A stretch of 64,000 nucleotides of DNA from Lacunisphaera limnophila (GTDB taxonomy: Bacteria > Verrucomicrobiota > Verrucomicrobiia > Opitutales > Opitutaceae): NCBI RefSeq assembly GCF_001746835.1, contig NZ_CP016094.1, positions 3,363,501-3,427,500 of the forward strand. Reading direction: 5' to 3'. The notes under the pieces were generated by a model. That model was not told where the DNA came from. It saw only the letters and a program-made list of their open reading frames with translations, and made no database searches. This document shows, one piece after another, positions 55,530 through 62,565 of the stretch. Numbering within the stretch: the stretch's first letter is position 1; the number at the start of each line of letters is the position of its first letter. The translations under genes were made by a program, and so were the position numbers.

Positions 55530-57041
55530 TTACGCTCGGACGGGCACCTTCTGCAGGAGGGCGTACATCGCGGTGAGGTCGGCCTCGGCCTGCTTGGAGA
55601 ATTCGCGTGCGACCGACTCGCCGGTGCGGCCGTCGGCGGCGGTGACACTGACACGGCCGGTGCCGTCGTAGCCCATCTCGATGCTGACGGGATGGCCTGA
55701 CTCAGGGCGGCGGATCGGCCCGAAGGTGAACTGGCCGAGGGTCTCGGGCGGCGTGAATGGGTCCTTTCGTTGCAGCAGTTCGATGGAGAGGGAGGTCTGG
55801 CCGGCCTTCTGCGTGTAGAAGGTCTGCTTGGCCGTCGTGGGCACGGGCACGTTCTTCTCGATCATGGCGTGAAAGACGGGCTTCCGCTCCTTTGGGTCGA
55901 AGACGCGCAGGCCGAGCTCGTTGCTGGTGACCTGCTGCTTGAGCGGCGGGGCGGCGGTTTTCTTGGCGCCGTAGAACTGCTCAGCGAGGAGGGCTGCACC
56001 GTACGCAATGGACGCATGCGGCTGCTCGCGGCGGATGCGGGCGGGCTGGAGGGCGCTCATCTCGCGGACCTTGCGTTCGACGCAGGGCACGAGGCTGGAG
56101 CCGCCGGTGAGGATCAATTCGTCGATGTTGTCCCAAGCCAGACTCTGGCTCTTAAGGGCGCGCTCGCAGACCTCCTGGCAGGCCTCGAGCCAAGGCTCGG
56201 CGGCGGCCTCGAACTGGGCGCGGTTGAAGGTCACGCGGAGGGACTTGCCGCCGAGGATCACGGGCTTGCTGATGACGTTGGCGCCGGGGGCGGAGAGGGC
56301 GATCTTGGACTGGGTGGCGAAGTGCCGCAGGCGTTGCGCGCCCTCGGGATCGTTGCGCGGGTCGGTGCCGTACTGTCCGCGGAACTGATCAGCCACGATG
56401 CCCATGATAAGCTCGTCGAAGTTCTTGCCGCCGATGTTGTCGGCGCCCTCGGTGGCAATGGCGTAGAGGCCCTCGGGCGTCGCGCTGAGGATGGTGGCGT
56501 CGAGCGTGCCGCCGCCGATGTCGAAGACGAAGATCAGGCGCTCGCCGCCCTTGGTGTTGAGGCCGAAGAAAGTGGCGGCGGCGAGGGGCTCCTCCACGAG
56601 GCCGAGAACGGGGATGTCAGCCAGGCGGCCGGCGTTGACCGTGGCCTGGCGCTGGGCGTCGTTAAAATTGGCGGGCACCGTGATGACGGCGCCGGTGATC
56701 GGCTCGCTAAGCGCGGCCTCGGCGTCTTCCTTCAGCTTGCGAAGGACCAGGGCGGAAATCGCCTCGGGCGTGTAGGCCTGACCGAGATGGTCGGTGAGCG
56801 CGACCTTGCCAGGCTGGCCCATGCTGAGCTTGGCGAAGCGAGAGACGGCCAGGGCGGGTTCCTCCTGGAGCAGTTCCTCTGCGAGGTCGCCGACAATGGC
56901 GCCGCGGTCACCGATATGAACGACGGAGGGGGTCTGAAAACGCTGCGGATCGCGCTTGGAGGGGATGAGGGTCGGCGTGCCAGAGGAATTGACGTAGCTG
57001 ATCAGGGAAAACGTGGTGCCGAGGTCGATGCCGACGATCAT
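55530..57041 (-). CDS. Short Hsp70-family chaperone lacking the lid
   Basis: A 503-residue DnaK-like protein. The ATPase domain is intact: IVGIDLGTTFSLISYV (phosphate 1), VITVPANFNDAQRQAT, EEPLAAATFFGL, VFDIGGGTLDATIL (phosphate 2) and LILTGGSSLVPCVERKV (adenosine). Residues about 375-480 resemble the beta substrate-binding domain (MIEKNVPVPTTAKQTFYTQK, then GQFTFGPI and ISVTAADGRTG-like strands). Only about 20 residues remain for the alpha lid, and the acidic EEVD-like tail is absent; standard DnaK has about 640. The hydrophobic interdomain linker is atypical (ELGLRVFD). It is convergent with the J-like array, its most likely partner set; no grpE is adjacent. Confidence 0.92.
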   Translation of the reverse strand: MIVGIDLGTTFSLISYVNSSGTPTLIPSKRDPQRFQTPSVVHIGDRGAIVGDLAEELLQEEPALAVSRFAKLSMGQPGKVALTDHLGQAYTPEAISALVLRKLKEDAEAALSEPITGAVITVPANFNDAQRQATVNAGRLADIPVLGLVEEPLAAATFFGLNTKGGERLIFVFDIGGGTLDATILSATPEGLYAIATEGADNIGGKNFDELIMGIVADQFRGQYGTDPRNDPEGAQRLRHFATQSKIALSAPGANVISKPVILGGKSLRVTFNRAQFEAAAEPWLEACQEVCERALKSQSLAWDNIDELILTGGSSLVPCVERKVREMSALQPARIRREQPHASIAYGAALLAEQFYGAKKTAAPPLKQQVTSNELGLRVFDPKERKPVFHAMIEKNVPVPTTAKQTFYTQKAGQTSLSIELLQRKDPFTPPETLGQFTFGPIRRPESGHPVSIEMGYDGTGRVSVTAADGRTGESVAREFSKQAEADLTAMYALLQKVPVRA

Positions 57042-57090
57042 GGTGCTAGGGTCGCGGCACCCCGGGAGGGGGCAAGGCGGAAGTTGGGGG

Positions 57091-57176
57091 AGAGGGGAGG
57101 ATTGGAGGGTGTGAAGAGCTGAAGGGGTGAGGATGAATAATCCTCAAACCCTCATACCCTCAAACCGTCACCTCCT
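57091..57176. repeat. Imperfect inverted repeat between Hsp70 and argA
   Basis: The core TGAGGAT (57128-57134), loop GAATA, ATCCTCA (57140-57146) is perfect, and GGGTGTGAAG-type sequence on the left pairs imperfectly with CCCTCATACCCTCAAACCGTC on the right. It is the same style as other start-proximal elements, here upstream of the Hsp70 gene and downstream of argA. Confidence 0.55.
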
Positions 57177-57189
57177 TGCCGTACGCCCC

Positions 57190-58488
57190 TCAGAGCCGCT
57201 TGATCATGATCTTCGAATTCCGGCCGCTCTCGTCGTAGGTTTTCACGCGGGAGGGCGGGAGGACATCCTTGTCGGCGTCGTCGAAGCCGCACACGGACGT
57301 GAAAAAGCTGTAGGCCTGGGTGGAGAGGGCGAGCACAGCCTTGGCTCCACGCTCGGCGGCCTTGAGGCAGGCGAATTCCACCATCTTCAAGCCGATGCCA
57401 CGGTTGTGGTAGAACGGCATCACGTAGAGGGCGCCGATCTCGGCCAAGTCGGGTTTGTCAGGATAGAGGCGCAGCGAGATGCAAGCGGTGAGGTTCTCGT
57501 CGATCTCGAACACGTAGTAGCTGTCGATGTTCTTCTCGATGGCCTGCTGGCTGCGGGCGACGAGCTCCTCGCGCTTCATGCCGGAGCGGGTGAGGTTGTA
57601 GATGGCGCGCACGTCGCGCTTCGTGGCCTTGCGGATCTGCTGGTATTCGTTGCCGTAGATCAGTGTGCCAACGCCCTCGTTGGAGAACACCTCGGCGAGC
57701 AGGCCGTCGAGCTCGCGGCCGTCGAGCAAGTGGATGCGGGGCGTGCCGGTGTCGATGGCCTTGACGGCGTGGGCCGCCTTGCTCCGCATGGGTTCGTTGA
57801 TGGACTCGGGCTTCGAGGCGAGGACCTTGCGGAGGGTGTCGACCGAGATGTCGTGTTGCAGCTTCCCGTTGATCTCCAGGCCCAGGCAGGGGGAGAAATA
57901 GACGATCTTGGTGGCCTGCAGGGCCTCGGCGATCTCGGCCGCGAGGAGGTCGGAGTTCACGCGGAGGGGCTTGCCGTCGCGGTCGAAGCCGATCGGGTTC
58001 ACCACCGGCACGACGCCGGCGGTGATGAGCTGCTTGATGAAGTCGCGGTCGACCCGGTCGACGCGGCCGGTGAACTGGTGGTCCACGCCGCGCAGGATGC
58101 CAAGGGGCATGGCGCGGATGGCATTGGTGAGCGCGGCCTTGAGCCCGTTGACCGTGAGACCCTCGATCACGAGGTGGGTGACGCGGGAGGAGGCGCGAAT
58201 GGCAAGGTCGAGCGTGGCGGCGTCGGCCACGCCGGTGCCGTCGGCATCGGTGATCGCGATATGGCGTACCTTGGCGAGCTCCGTGATCTGCTGGCCGATG
58301 CCGTGGACGATCACGACCTTGATGCCGAGCGAGTGGAGCACGGCGACATCGGTGATCAAGTTGTCGAAGTTGTCGTCGGCAACGATGCTGCCGTCGAGGG
58401 CGATGACGAAGATCTGCCCCTGGAAACGGGGCACGTACTTCAGGATGCCGCGCAGGTCGGTCGGTTTGATGTCGGAGCCGGTGCTCAT
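57190..58488 (-). CDS. argA: Amino-acid N-acetyltransferase (N-acetylglutamate synthase)
   Basis: A 432-residue ArgA: an amino-acid-kinase-like domain (about 1-290; GQIFVIALDGSIVADDNFDN, KVVIVHGIGQQITELAKV, VVPVVNPIGFDRDGKPLRVN) joined to a GNAT acetyltransferase domain (about 290-432; KATKRDVRAIYNLTRSG, IGALYVMPFYHNRGIGLKMV, FTSVCGFDDADKDVLPPSR). It acetylates glutamate with acetyl-CoA, first step of arginine synthesis; the kinase-like domain usually mediates arginine feedback. No other arg gene is in the window. Confidence 0.94.
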   Translation of the reverse strand: MSTGSDIKPTDLRGILKYVPRFQGQIFVIALDGSIVADDNFDNLITDVAVLHSLGIKVVIVHGIGQQITELAKVRHIAITDADGTGVADAATLDLAIRASSRVTHLVIEGLTVNGLKAALTNAIRAMPLGILRGVDHQFTGRVDRVDRDFIKQLITAGVVPVVNPIGFDRDGKPLRVNSDLLAAEIAEALQATKIVYFSPCLGLEINGKLQHDISVDTLRKVLASKPESINEPMRSKAAHAVKAIDTGTPRIHLLDGRELDGLLAEVFSNEGVGTLIYGNEYQQIRKATKRDVRAIYNLTRSGMKREELVARSQQAIEKNIDSYYVFEIDENLTACISLRLYPDKPDLAEIGALYVMPFYHNRGIGLKMVEFACLKAAERGAKAVLALSTQAYSFFTSVCGFDDADKDVLPPSRVKTYDESGRNSKIMIKRL

Positions 58489-58558
58489 CGGTGGTGCGTG
58501 TTAATCGGGGATCTTGCCCGGTACGTCAAGCCGCGCAGTGCCCGGCGTTGCGCGCCGG

Positions 58559-58592
58559 CAAGTGACAAGGGCCAAGGATCACGAAACAAGAG
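58559..58592. repeat. Half-site similar to the 3902-3990 element
   Basis: AAGTGACAAGGGCCAAGG and following bases resemble one arm of the inverted repeat near 3902. The second arm is not obvious, so this may be a degraded copy. It lies between argA and the anchored hypothetical gene. Confidence 0.35.
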
Positions 58593-58620
58593 CGGCAATT
58601 TCACGAGCGCCCTCCGGCGC

Positions 58621-59247
58621 TCACTTCACCGTGAAGCTCCAGGTCGAACACGGCCCGTTGGCGACGATGCGGACGGTGTAGCGGCCGGGCGGAAGGGATT
58701 CGGTGGAGAAGGTCGCCGCGTAGTCGGAATCCTGCCAGCGGTTCATCAGGTCCTTGCCGGGCAGGGCTTCGAGCGCCGGCACGAGGACCAGGTCCTGGCC
58801 GCGGTGGAAGAGGGCGAGGGTGCCGATCTGCATCTTGGAAGTGCCGAGGGTCGTGGTGAAATAGAGCGTGTAGTCCCAACCCCGGTTCACGGCGGCGGGG
58901 GCGGTGACGCGGTCGATGGAGGCGGGGAGTTTGGGCTTTTCCGCAAAATTGGGATCCAGATCGAGGCCGAGGCCCACCGCACCGCGGGTGATGGCCGCGG
59001 GGGTGTCGGTGGGGGCGGGCTTTTCGATCGGCCGGCGGTCATGGACGGGCAGCTTGGACCAACCGGCGGCGAGCAGACGGGCGGTCGTGGCGCGATCCTG
59101 GGCGTCCTGATAGGGGCGGTAGGCCTGTCCGGGCTTGCGGAAGTAGAAGTTCACCGCCGTGTAGCCCACGGCGAACACCACGATGGCCAGGACGATCCAC
59201 TTCATCGGCCAGGGTTTGGGGGCGGGTTTGCCGGGGGCAGCGGTCAT
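58621..59247 (-). CDS. Membrane-anchored hypothetical protein
   Basis: A 208-residue protein: short cytosolic N-terminus (KPAPKPWPMK), one membrane helix (WIVLAIVVFAVGYTAVNFYF), a linker, then an extracytoplasmic beta-rich domain (RGWDYTLYFTTTLGTSKMQI, GTLALFHRGQDLVLVPAL, FSTESLPPGRYTVRIVANG). The last part resembles an Ig-like/CARDB strand pattern. No family recognised. Divergent from proS across 82 bp. Confidence 0.68.
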   Translation of the reverse strand: MTAAPGKPAPKPWPMKWIVLAIVVFAVGYTAVNFYFRKPGQAYRPYQDAQDRATTARLLAAGWSKLPVHDRRPIEKPAPTDTPAAITRGAVGLGLDLDPNFAEKPKLPASIDRVTAPAAVNRGWDYTLYFTTTLGTSKMQIGTLALFHRGQDLVLVPALEALPGKDLMNRWQDSDYAATFSTESLPPGRYTVRIVANGPCSTWSFTVK

Positions 59248-59329
59248 TTTCGGCTTTTATCGCGGGGTGGGTGCCGGGAGCGCAAATACAATTGCGCCGC
59301 CCCGGCCGGGGTGTTCTCGTGCCGGCTTC

Positions 59330-61090
59330 ATGAAGTATTGGTCGCAGACATATATCCCCACGCTCAAGGAAAGCCCCGCCGATGCGGAGATTGCATCGCA
59401 CAAACTCCTGCTCCGCGCCGGCCTCGTCCGGAAGCTCGGCGGCGGGCTTTACACCTTCATGCCGGCCGGCCTGCGGGTCATGCAGAAGATCAGCCAGCTG
59501 TGCCGCGAGGAAATGGACCGCGAGGGCGCGATCGAACTCGCCATGCCCTTCATTCACCCGGTGGACAACTGGGTCGACGGCCCGCGCTGGAGCGCCGCCC
59601 GCGAGATCATGTACCGCGTGGACCACGCCGGCGCCGGCAAGGGCCGCAGCAAGGAGCCGGAATTTGTCCTCGGGCCGACCCACGAGGAGGTCATCACCCC
59701 GCTGGTGAAGTCCGAAATCACGAGCTACCGCGACCTGCCCAAGAATTTCTACCAGATCGGCACGAAGTTCCGGAACGAGATCCGCCCGCGCTACGGCCTC
59801 ATGCGCGCCCGCGAGTTCGTGATGAAGGACGCCTACAGCTTCGATGCGACCGACGAGGCCGCGAGCGCGAGCTACCACAAGATGAAGCGCGCCTACCTGG
59901 CGTTCTTCACCCGCTGCGGGCTCAAGACCATCGCCGTCGAGGCCGACACCGGCGTGATGGGCGGCAGCTTCTCGCACGAGTTCATGGTCCCGGCCCCGGT
60001 CGGCGACGATGACATCGTGTATTGCGACGAGAGCGGCTACAGCGCCAACCGCGAAAAGGCCACCAGTGGCCTCGTGCCGGCGGACCTCGCTGATGCCGCC
60101 CCGGTGGGCGCGACCGAGGAATTCGCCACCCCGGGAATTGTCACCATCGCCGCCCTCGCGGCGGCGGGCGTTCCGGCTGACCAGCAGTTCAAGACCCTCG
60201 TCTACATGGGCGACGGCAAACCTTTCCTTGTTATCCTGCGCGGCTGCGATGACCTGGAGGAGGCGAAGCTCGGCGCCCTCGGGTTCCAGCTGTGGCGTCC
60301 GGCCACGCCCGAAGAAATCGAGCCCGTCATGGGTGCGAAGCCCGGCAGTCTCGGCGCCGTCAAGGGCACGATCAAGAATCCCGAGGCCCTTGCCGGCATC
60401 TTCGCTGACCAGGCCATCCGCCTCATCGGCAACGGCACGACCGGCGCCAACAAGGACGGTTTCCACCTGCGGCACGTCAATGTCACCCGTGATCTCGCGA
60501 TCACGAAGTTCGGTGATTTTCGCACGGTGCGCGCCGGCGAGCCCGACCCCAAGTCCGGCCAGCCGCTCAAGATCGCCCGCGCCATCGAGGTCGGCCACAT
60601 CTTCAAGCTCGGCACGAAATACTCCGAGAAGTTCGGCGCGGTTTACACCGACGACCAGAAGCAGAGCCACCCGATGGTGATGGGCTGCTACGGCATTGGC
60701 ATCAGTCGCACGCTGCAGGCTGTGATCGAACAGAGCAACGATGCCGACGGCATCGTCTGGCCCTGGCAGGTCGCGCCCTGGCAGGTGTTGGTGGTCAACC
60801 TCGATCCCCAGGACGCCGCCGCGAGCGACCTCTGCAAGAAGCTGGCGCTGGCCGCCGAGGCCGCCGGAGCCGACGTCCTCGTCGACGACCGGGCCGAGCG
60901 TCCGGGCGTGAAATTCAAGGACGCCGATCTGATCGGCCTGCCGCTGCGCCTGACCGTCGGCGGCAAGGGGCTCAAGGAAGGCATCTTCGAAATGAAGTGG
61001 CGCACCAGCAAGGACGTGCGCAAGATCCCGATTGCCGATGCGGAAACCACGATCGCCCAGGCGGTCCGGGAAGCTGCCAGCAAAGCATGA
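59330..61090 (+). CDS. proS: Prolyl-tRNA synthetase, bacterial type
   Basis: A 586-residue class II synthetase charging tRNA-Pro. Motif 1 region LYTFMPAGLRVMQKI, motif 2 KFRNEIRPRYGLMRAREFVM with KDAYSFD, an inserted editing (YbaK-like) domain about 230-390, motif 3 VMGCYGIGISRTLQAVIEQS and the anticodon-binding domain (WQVLVVNLDPQDAAASD onward). Length is typical. The ATG at 59330 begins the family N-terminus (MKYWSQTYIPTLKESPADAE). It overlaps clpS by 4 bp (ATGA). Confidence 0.97.
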   Translation: MKYWSQTYIPTLKESPADAEIASHKLLLRAGLVRKLGGGLYTFMPAGLRVMQKISQLCREEMDREGAIELAMPFIHPVDNWVDGPRWSAAREIMYRVDHAGAGKGRSKEPEFVLGPTHEEVITPLVKSEITSYRDLPKNFYQIGTKFRNEIRPRYGLMRAREFVMKDAYSFDATDEAASASYHKMKRAYLAFFTRCGLKTIAVEADTGVMGGSFSHEFMVPAPVGDDDIVYCDESGYSANREKATSGLVPADLADAAPVGATEEFATPGIVTIAALAAAGVPADQQFKTLVYMGDGKPFLVILRGCDDLEEAKLGALGFQLWRPATPEEIEPVMGAKPGSLGAVKGTIKNPEALAGIFADQAIRLIGNGTTGANKDGFHLRHVNVTRDLAITKFGDFRTVRAGEPDPKSGQPLKIARAIEVGHIFKLGTKYSEKFGAVYTDDQKQSHPMVMGCYGIGISRTLQAVIEQSNDADGIVWPWQVAPWQVLVVNLDPQDAAASDLCKKLALAAEAAGADVLVDDRAERPGVKFKDADLIGLPLRLTVGGKGLKEGIFEMKWRTSKDVRKIPIADAETTIAQAVREAASKA

Positions 61091-61392
61091 TCGTAGCCGA
61101 GTCCACGCCCCGTCAGAAACAATCGCCGCAAACGGCGGCCCAGACGCAACCCGCGGAAGCCTGGCGGGTCGTGGTGCTCAATGATCCGGTGAACCGCATG
61201 TCCTACGTGGTGATGGTGCTGCGGCGCGTGTTCGGTTTCGACGAACCCCGGGCCCGCCAGCACATGCTCCAGGTGCACGAGCAGGGCCGCTCCATCGTCT
61301 GGACCGGCACCCGGGAGCAGGCCGAGGCGCACCTTTTCAGCCTGCACCAGTGGCACCTGACGGCGATCATCCAGGCCGATGAAACAAGTTGA
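61087..61392 (+). CDS. clpS: ATP-dependent Clp protease adaptor ClpS
   Basis: A 101-residue adaptor delivering N-degron substrates to ClpAP. Core motif VVVLNDPVNRMSYVVMVLRR, then FGFDEPRARQHMLQVHEQGR and EQAEAHLFSLHQWHLTAIIQ, matching the ClpS fold with a disordered N-terminal extension that is usual. ATG overlaps the proS stop; its 3' end overlaps the next gene by 14 bp. Confidence 0.93.
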   Translation: MIVAESTPRQKQSPQTAAQTQPAEAWRVVVLNDPVNRMSYVVMVLRRVFGFDEPRARQHMLQVHEQGRSIVWTGTREQAEAHLFSLHQWHLTAIIQADETS

Positions 61393-61879
61393 GATCAGGC
61401 TGAACATCAGCGCGGTCGCGCCGCTGCTGGACATCATCAAGCTGGCCGCCGACGACCTGCGCACGACCTTGGCCATCCCGACTGCCCTGCCGGAGCCCGA
61501 CGCCGAGTTCAACGACACCTGGACGCAGGACCTGATGGCGGCGCAGAACAGCGACGTGCGGGAACTGCTCGGCCTGTTCGACTCAGACTTTTTCAGCGAC
61601 GGGGCCATCGCCATCGACTCGAACAACTGCGATTCGCTGCTGCGCGGCTGCTCCGCCCTCCGGCTCCGCATCCTCGCCCGTTGGCTGGCGGAAGTTTCCC
61701 CCGAGGTCCTGGAGGATGAGGACGCGCCCGTTGCGCTGATCCCCTTGGAGAAGCGGTTGCCCTTTGCTGCTTACACCTTCCTCGACCAGATCCAGAAGAT
61801 CATTCTGGAGCACCTGGACCCACTGGGCCTGGAGGGGGAGGGAACCGCCGAGAACGGAGAGCAGAAGGCGGAGGACTGA
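61379..61879 (+). CDS. ClpS-linked hypothetical protein (DUF2017-like)
   Basis: A 166-residue acidic protein. Helical segments VAPLLDIIKLAADDLRTTL, SDVRELLGLFDSDFFSD, and LRLRILARWLAEVSPEVLED resemble the DUF2017 proteins that follow clpS in some phyla; this link rests on context and weak pattern. The last ten residues (TAENGEQKAED) are encoded by DNA of the cggagagcagaaggcggagg repeat type also seen in the J-like paralog linkers. Start at the ATG inside the clpS 3' end, a 14-bp overlap implying coupled translation. Confidence 0.68.
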   Translation: MKQVEIRLNISAVAPLLDIIKLAADDLRTTLAIPTALPEPDAEFNDTWTQDLMAAQNSDVRELLGLFDSDFFSDGAIAIDSNNCDSLLRGCSALRLRILARWLAEVSPEVLEDEDAPVALIPLEKRLPFAAYTFLDQIQKIILEHLDPLGLEGEGTAENGEQKAED

Positions 61880-62199
61880 CGGTGTGAGGAGGATATGTTG
61901 TGGGTTGATGGTTGTTGGGGCCAGCGACGATCCTGCCGTCCCCGGAAAGCATTCCCGTCCTTGACGGCGGGGGGGAGGTGCCTAGGGTCTGCGCCGACAC
62001 CCTGCAGTGTTCGAGGTGCCTTAATATACGCTCTTTGCCTTTGTAATCATTTGGGAGCTGCCAACAGCCGTGTGGATGCCAGGCCGTAAACCGGAAGGCT
62101 GAAGTGCGGCGGGCGGCGCCCACCTTTAACTTAAAAAGGACATGAGCCCAAAGGCGCACGGCACAGGCGGGGTGTCACTCTTTACCAAACCTACCCATC
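61880..62199. other. 320-bp gap holding the 6S-like RNA candidate
   Basis: No protein gene is supported here. The left 60 bp are G/T-rich with repeat-like sequence (tgtgggttgatggttgttgg). A small hairpin CCGTC-ctt-GACGG lies near 61955-61968. The rest is described in the ncRNA entry. The final 60 bp before 62200 contain no clear Shine-Dalgarno sequence. Confidence 0.5.
61975..62140 (+). ncRNA. ssrS: Candidate 6S RNA
   Basis: A region of about 165 nt can form one long irregular rod. AGGTG (61976-61980) pairs with CACCT (62121-62125) and CGCCG (61992-61996) with CGGCG (62114-62118). An A/T-rich middle with TTAATATAC (62021-62029) could be the single-stranded promoter-mimicking bubble, and an inner hairpin pairs CAGCC (62065-62069) with GGCTG (62097-62101). 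CCCTGCAGTGTTCG on the 5' side and TGCGGCGGGCGGC on the 3' side recall conserved 6S positions. 6S RNA sequesters sigma-70 RNA polymerase. The call is by eye only. Confidence 0.4.
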
Positions 62200-62556
62200 A
62201 TGGAACGTCTTCCCTACTACCAGCTGCTGCACATCCTCTCCCTGATCGTCCTCACGGCGCACACCTTCATGGCGTTCGCCAACCCGGCGCCGGAGAACCG
62301 CAAGCGCACCATGATGATCACCGGCATCGCCTCGCTGCTGATGTTCATCAGCGGTTTCGGCATGCTGACCATTAACAAGATCCCCTTCGCGAGCACGCCG
62401 TGGATCTGGGTCAAGGTCGCGTGCTGGCTCGGCGTCACCGCCATGGCCGGCTTCGCCTACCGCAAGGCGCACCTGCGGGGCGTGCTCAGCCTGGTCACCC
62501 TGGTGTTGATCGCGCTGGCCATCACGATGGTGTATTTCCGGCCCTTCGCCGGCTGA
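62200..62556 (+). CDS. Small four-helix membrane protein
   Basis: A 118-residue protein with four hydrophobic segments (YQLLHILSLIVLTAHTFMAF; MMITGIASLLMFISGFGMLT; WVKVACWLGVTAMAGFAY; GVLSLVTLVLIALAITMVYF). The His near residue 11 and the spacing recall small SirB2-like or cytochrome-b561-like membrane proteins, but I cannot assign it. The next gene follows 9 bp later. Confidence 0.72.
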   Translation: MERLPYYQLLHILSLIVLTAHTFMAFANPAPENRKRTMMITGIASLLMFISGFGMLTINKIPFASTPWIWVKVACWLGVTAMAGFAYRKAHLRGVLSLVTLVLIALAITMVYFRPFAG

Positions 62557-62565
62557 TTTCGGGTG

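Noticed and set aside
57042-57110. Heat-shock promoter or CIRCE element upstream of the Hsp70 gene
   Set aside because: Neither CTTGAA/CCCCAT-like hexamers nor the TTAGCACTC inverted repeat can be seen.
57127-60012. Plus-strand open frame of 961 codons
   Set aside because: Antisense to argA and the anchored hypothetical, and out of frame with proS at its end. No domain is recognisable.
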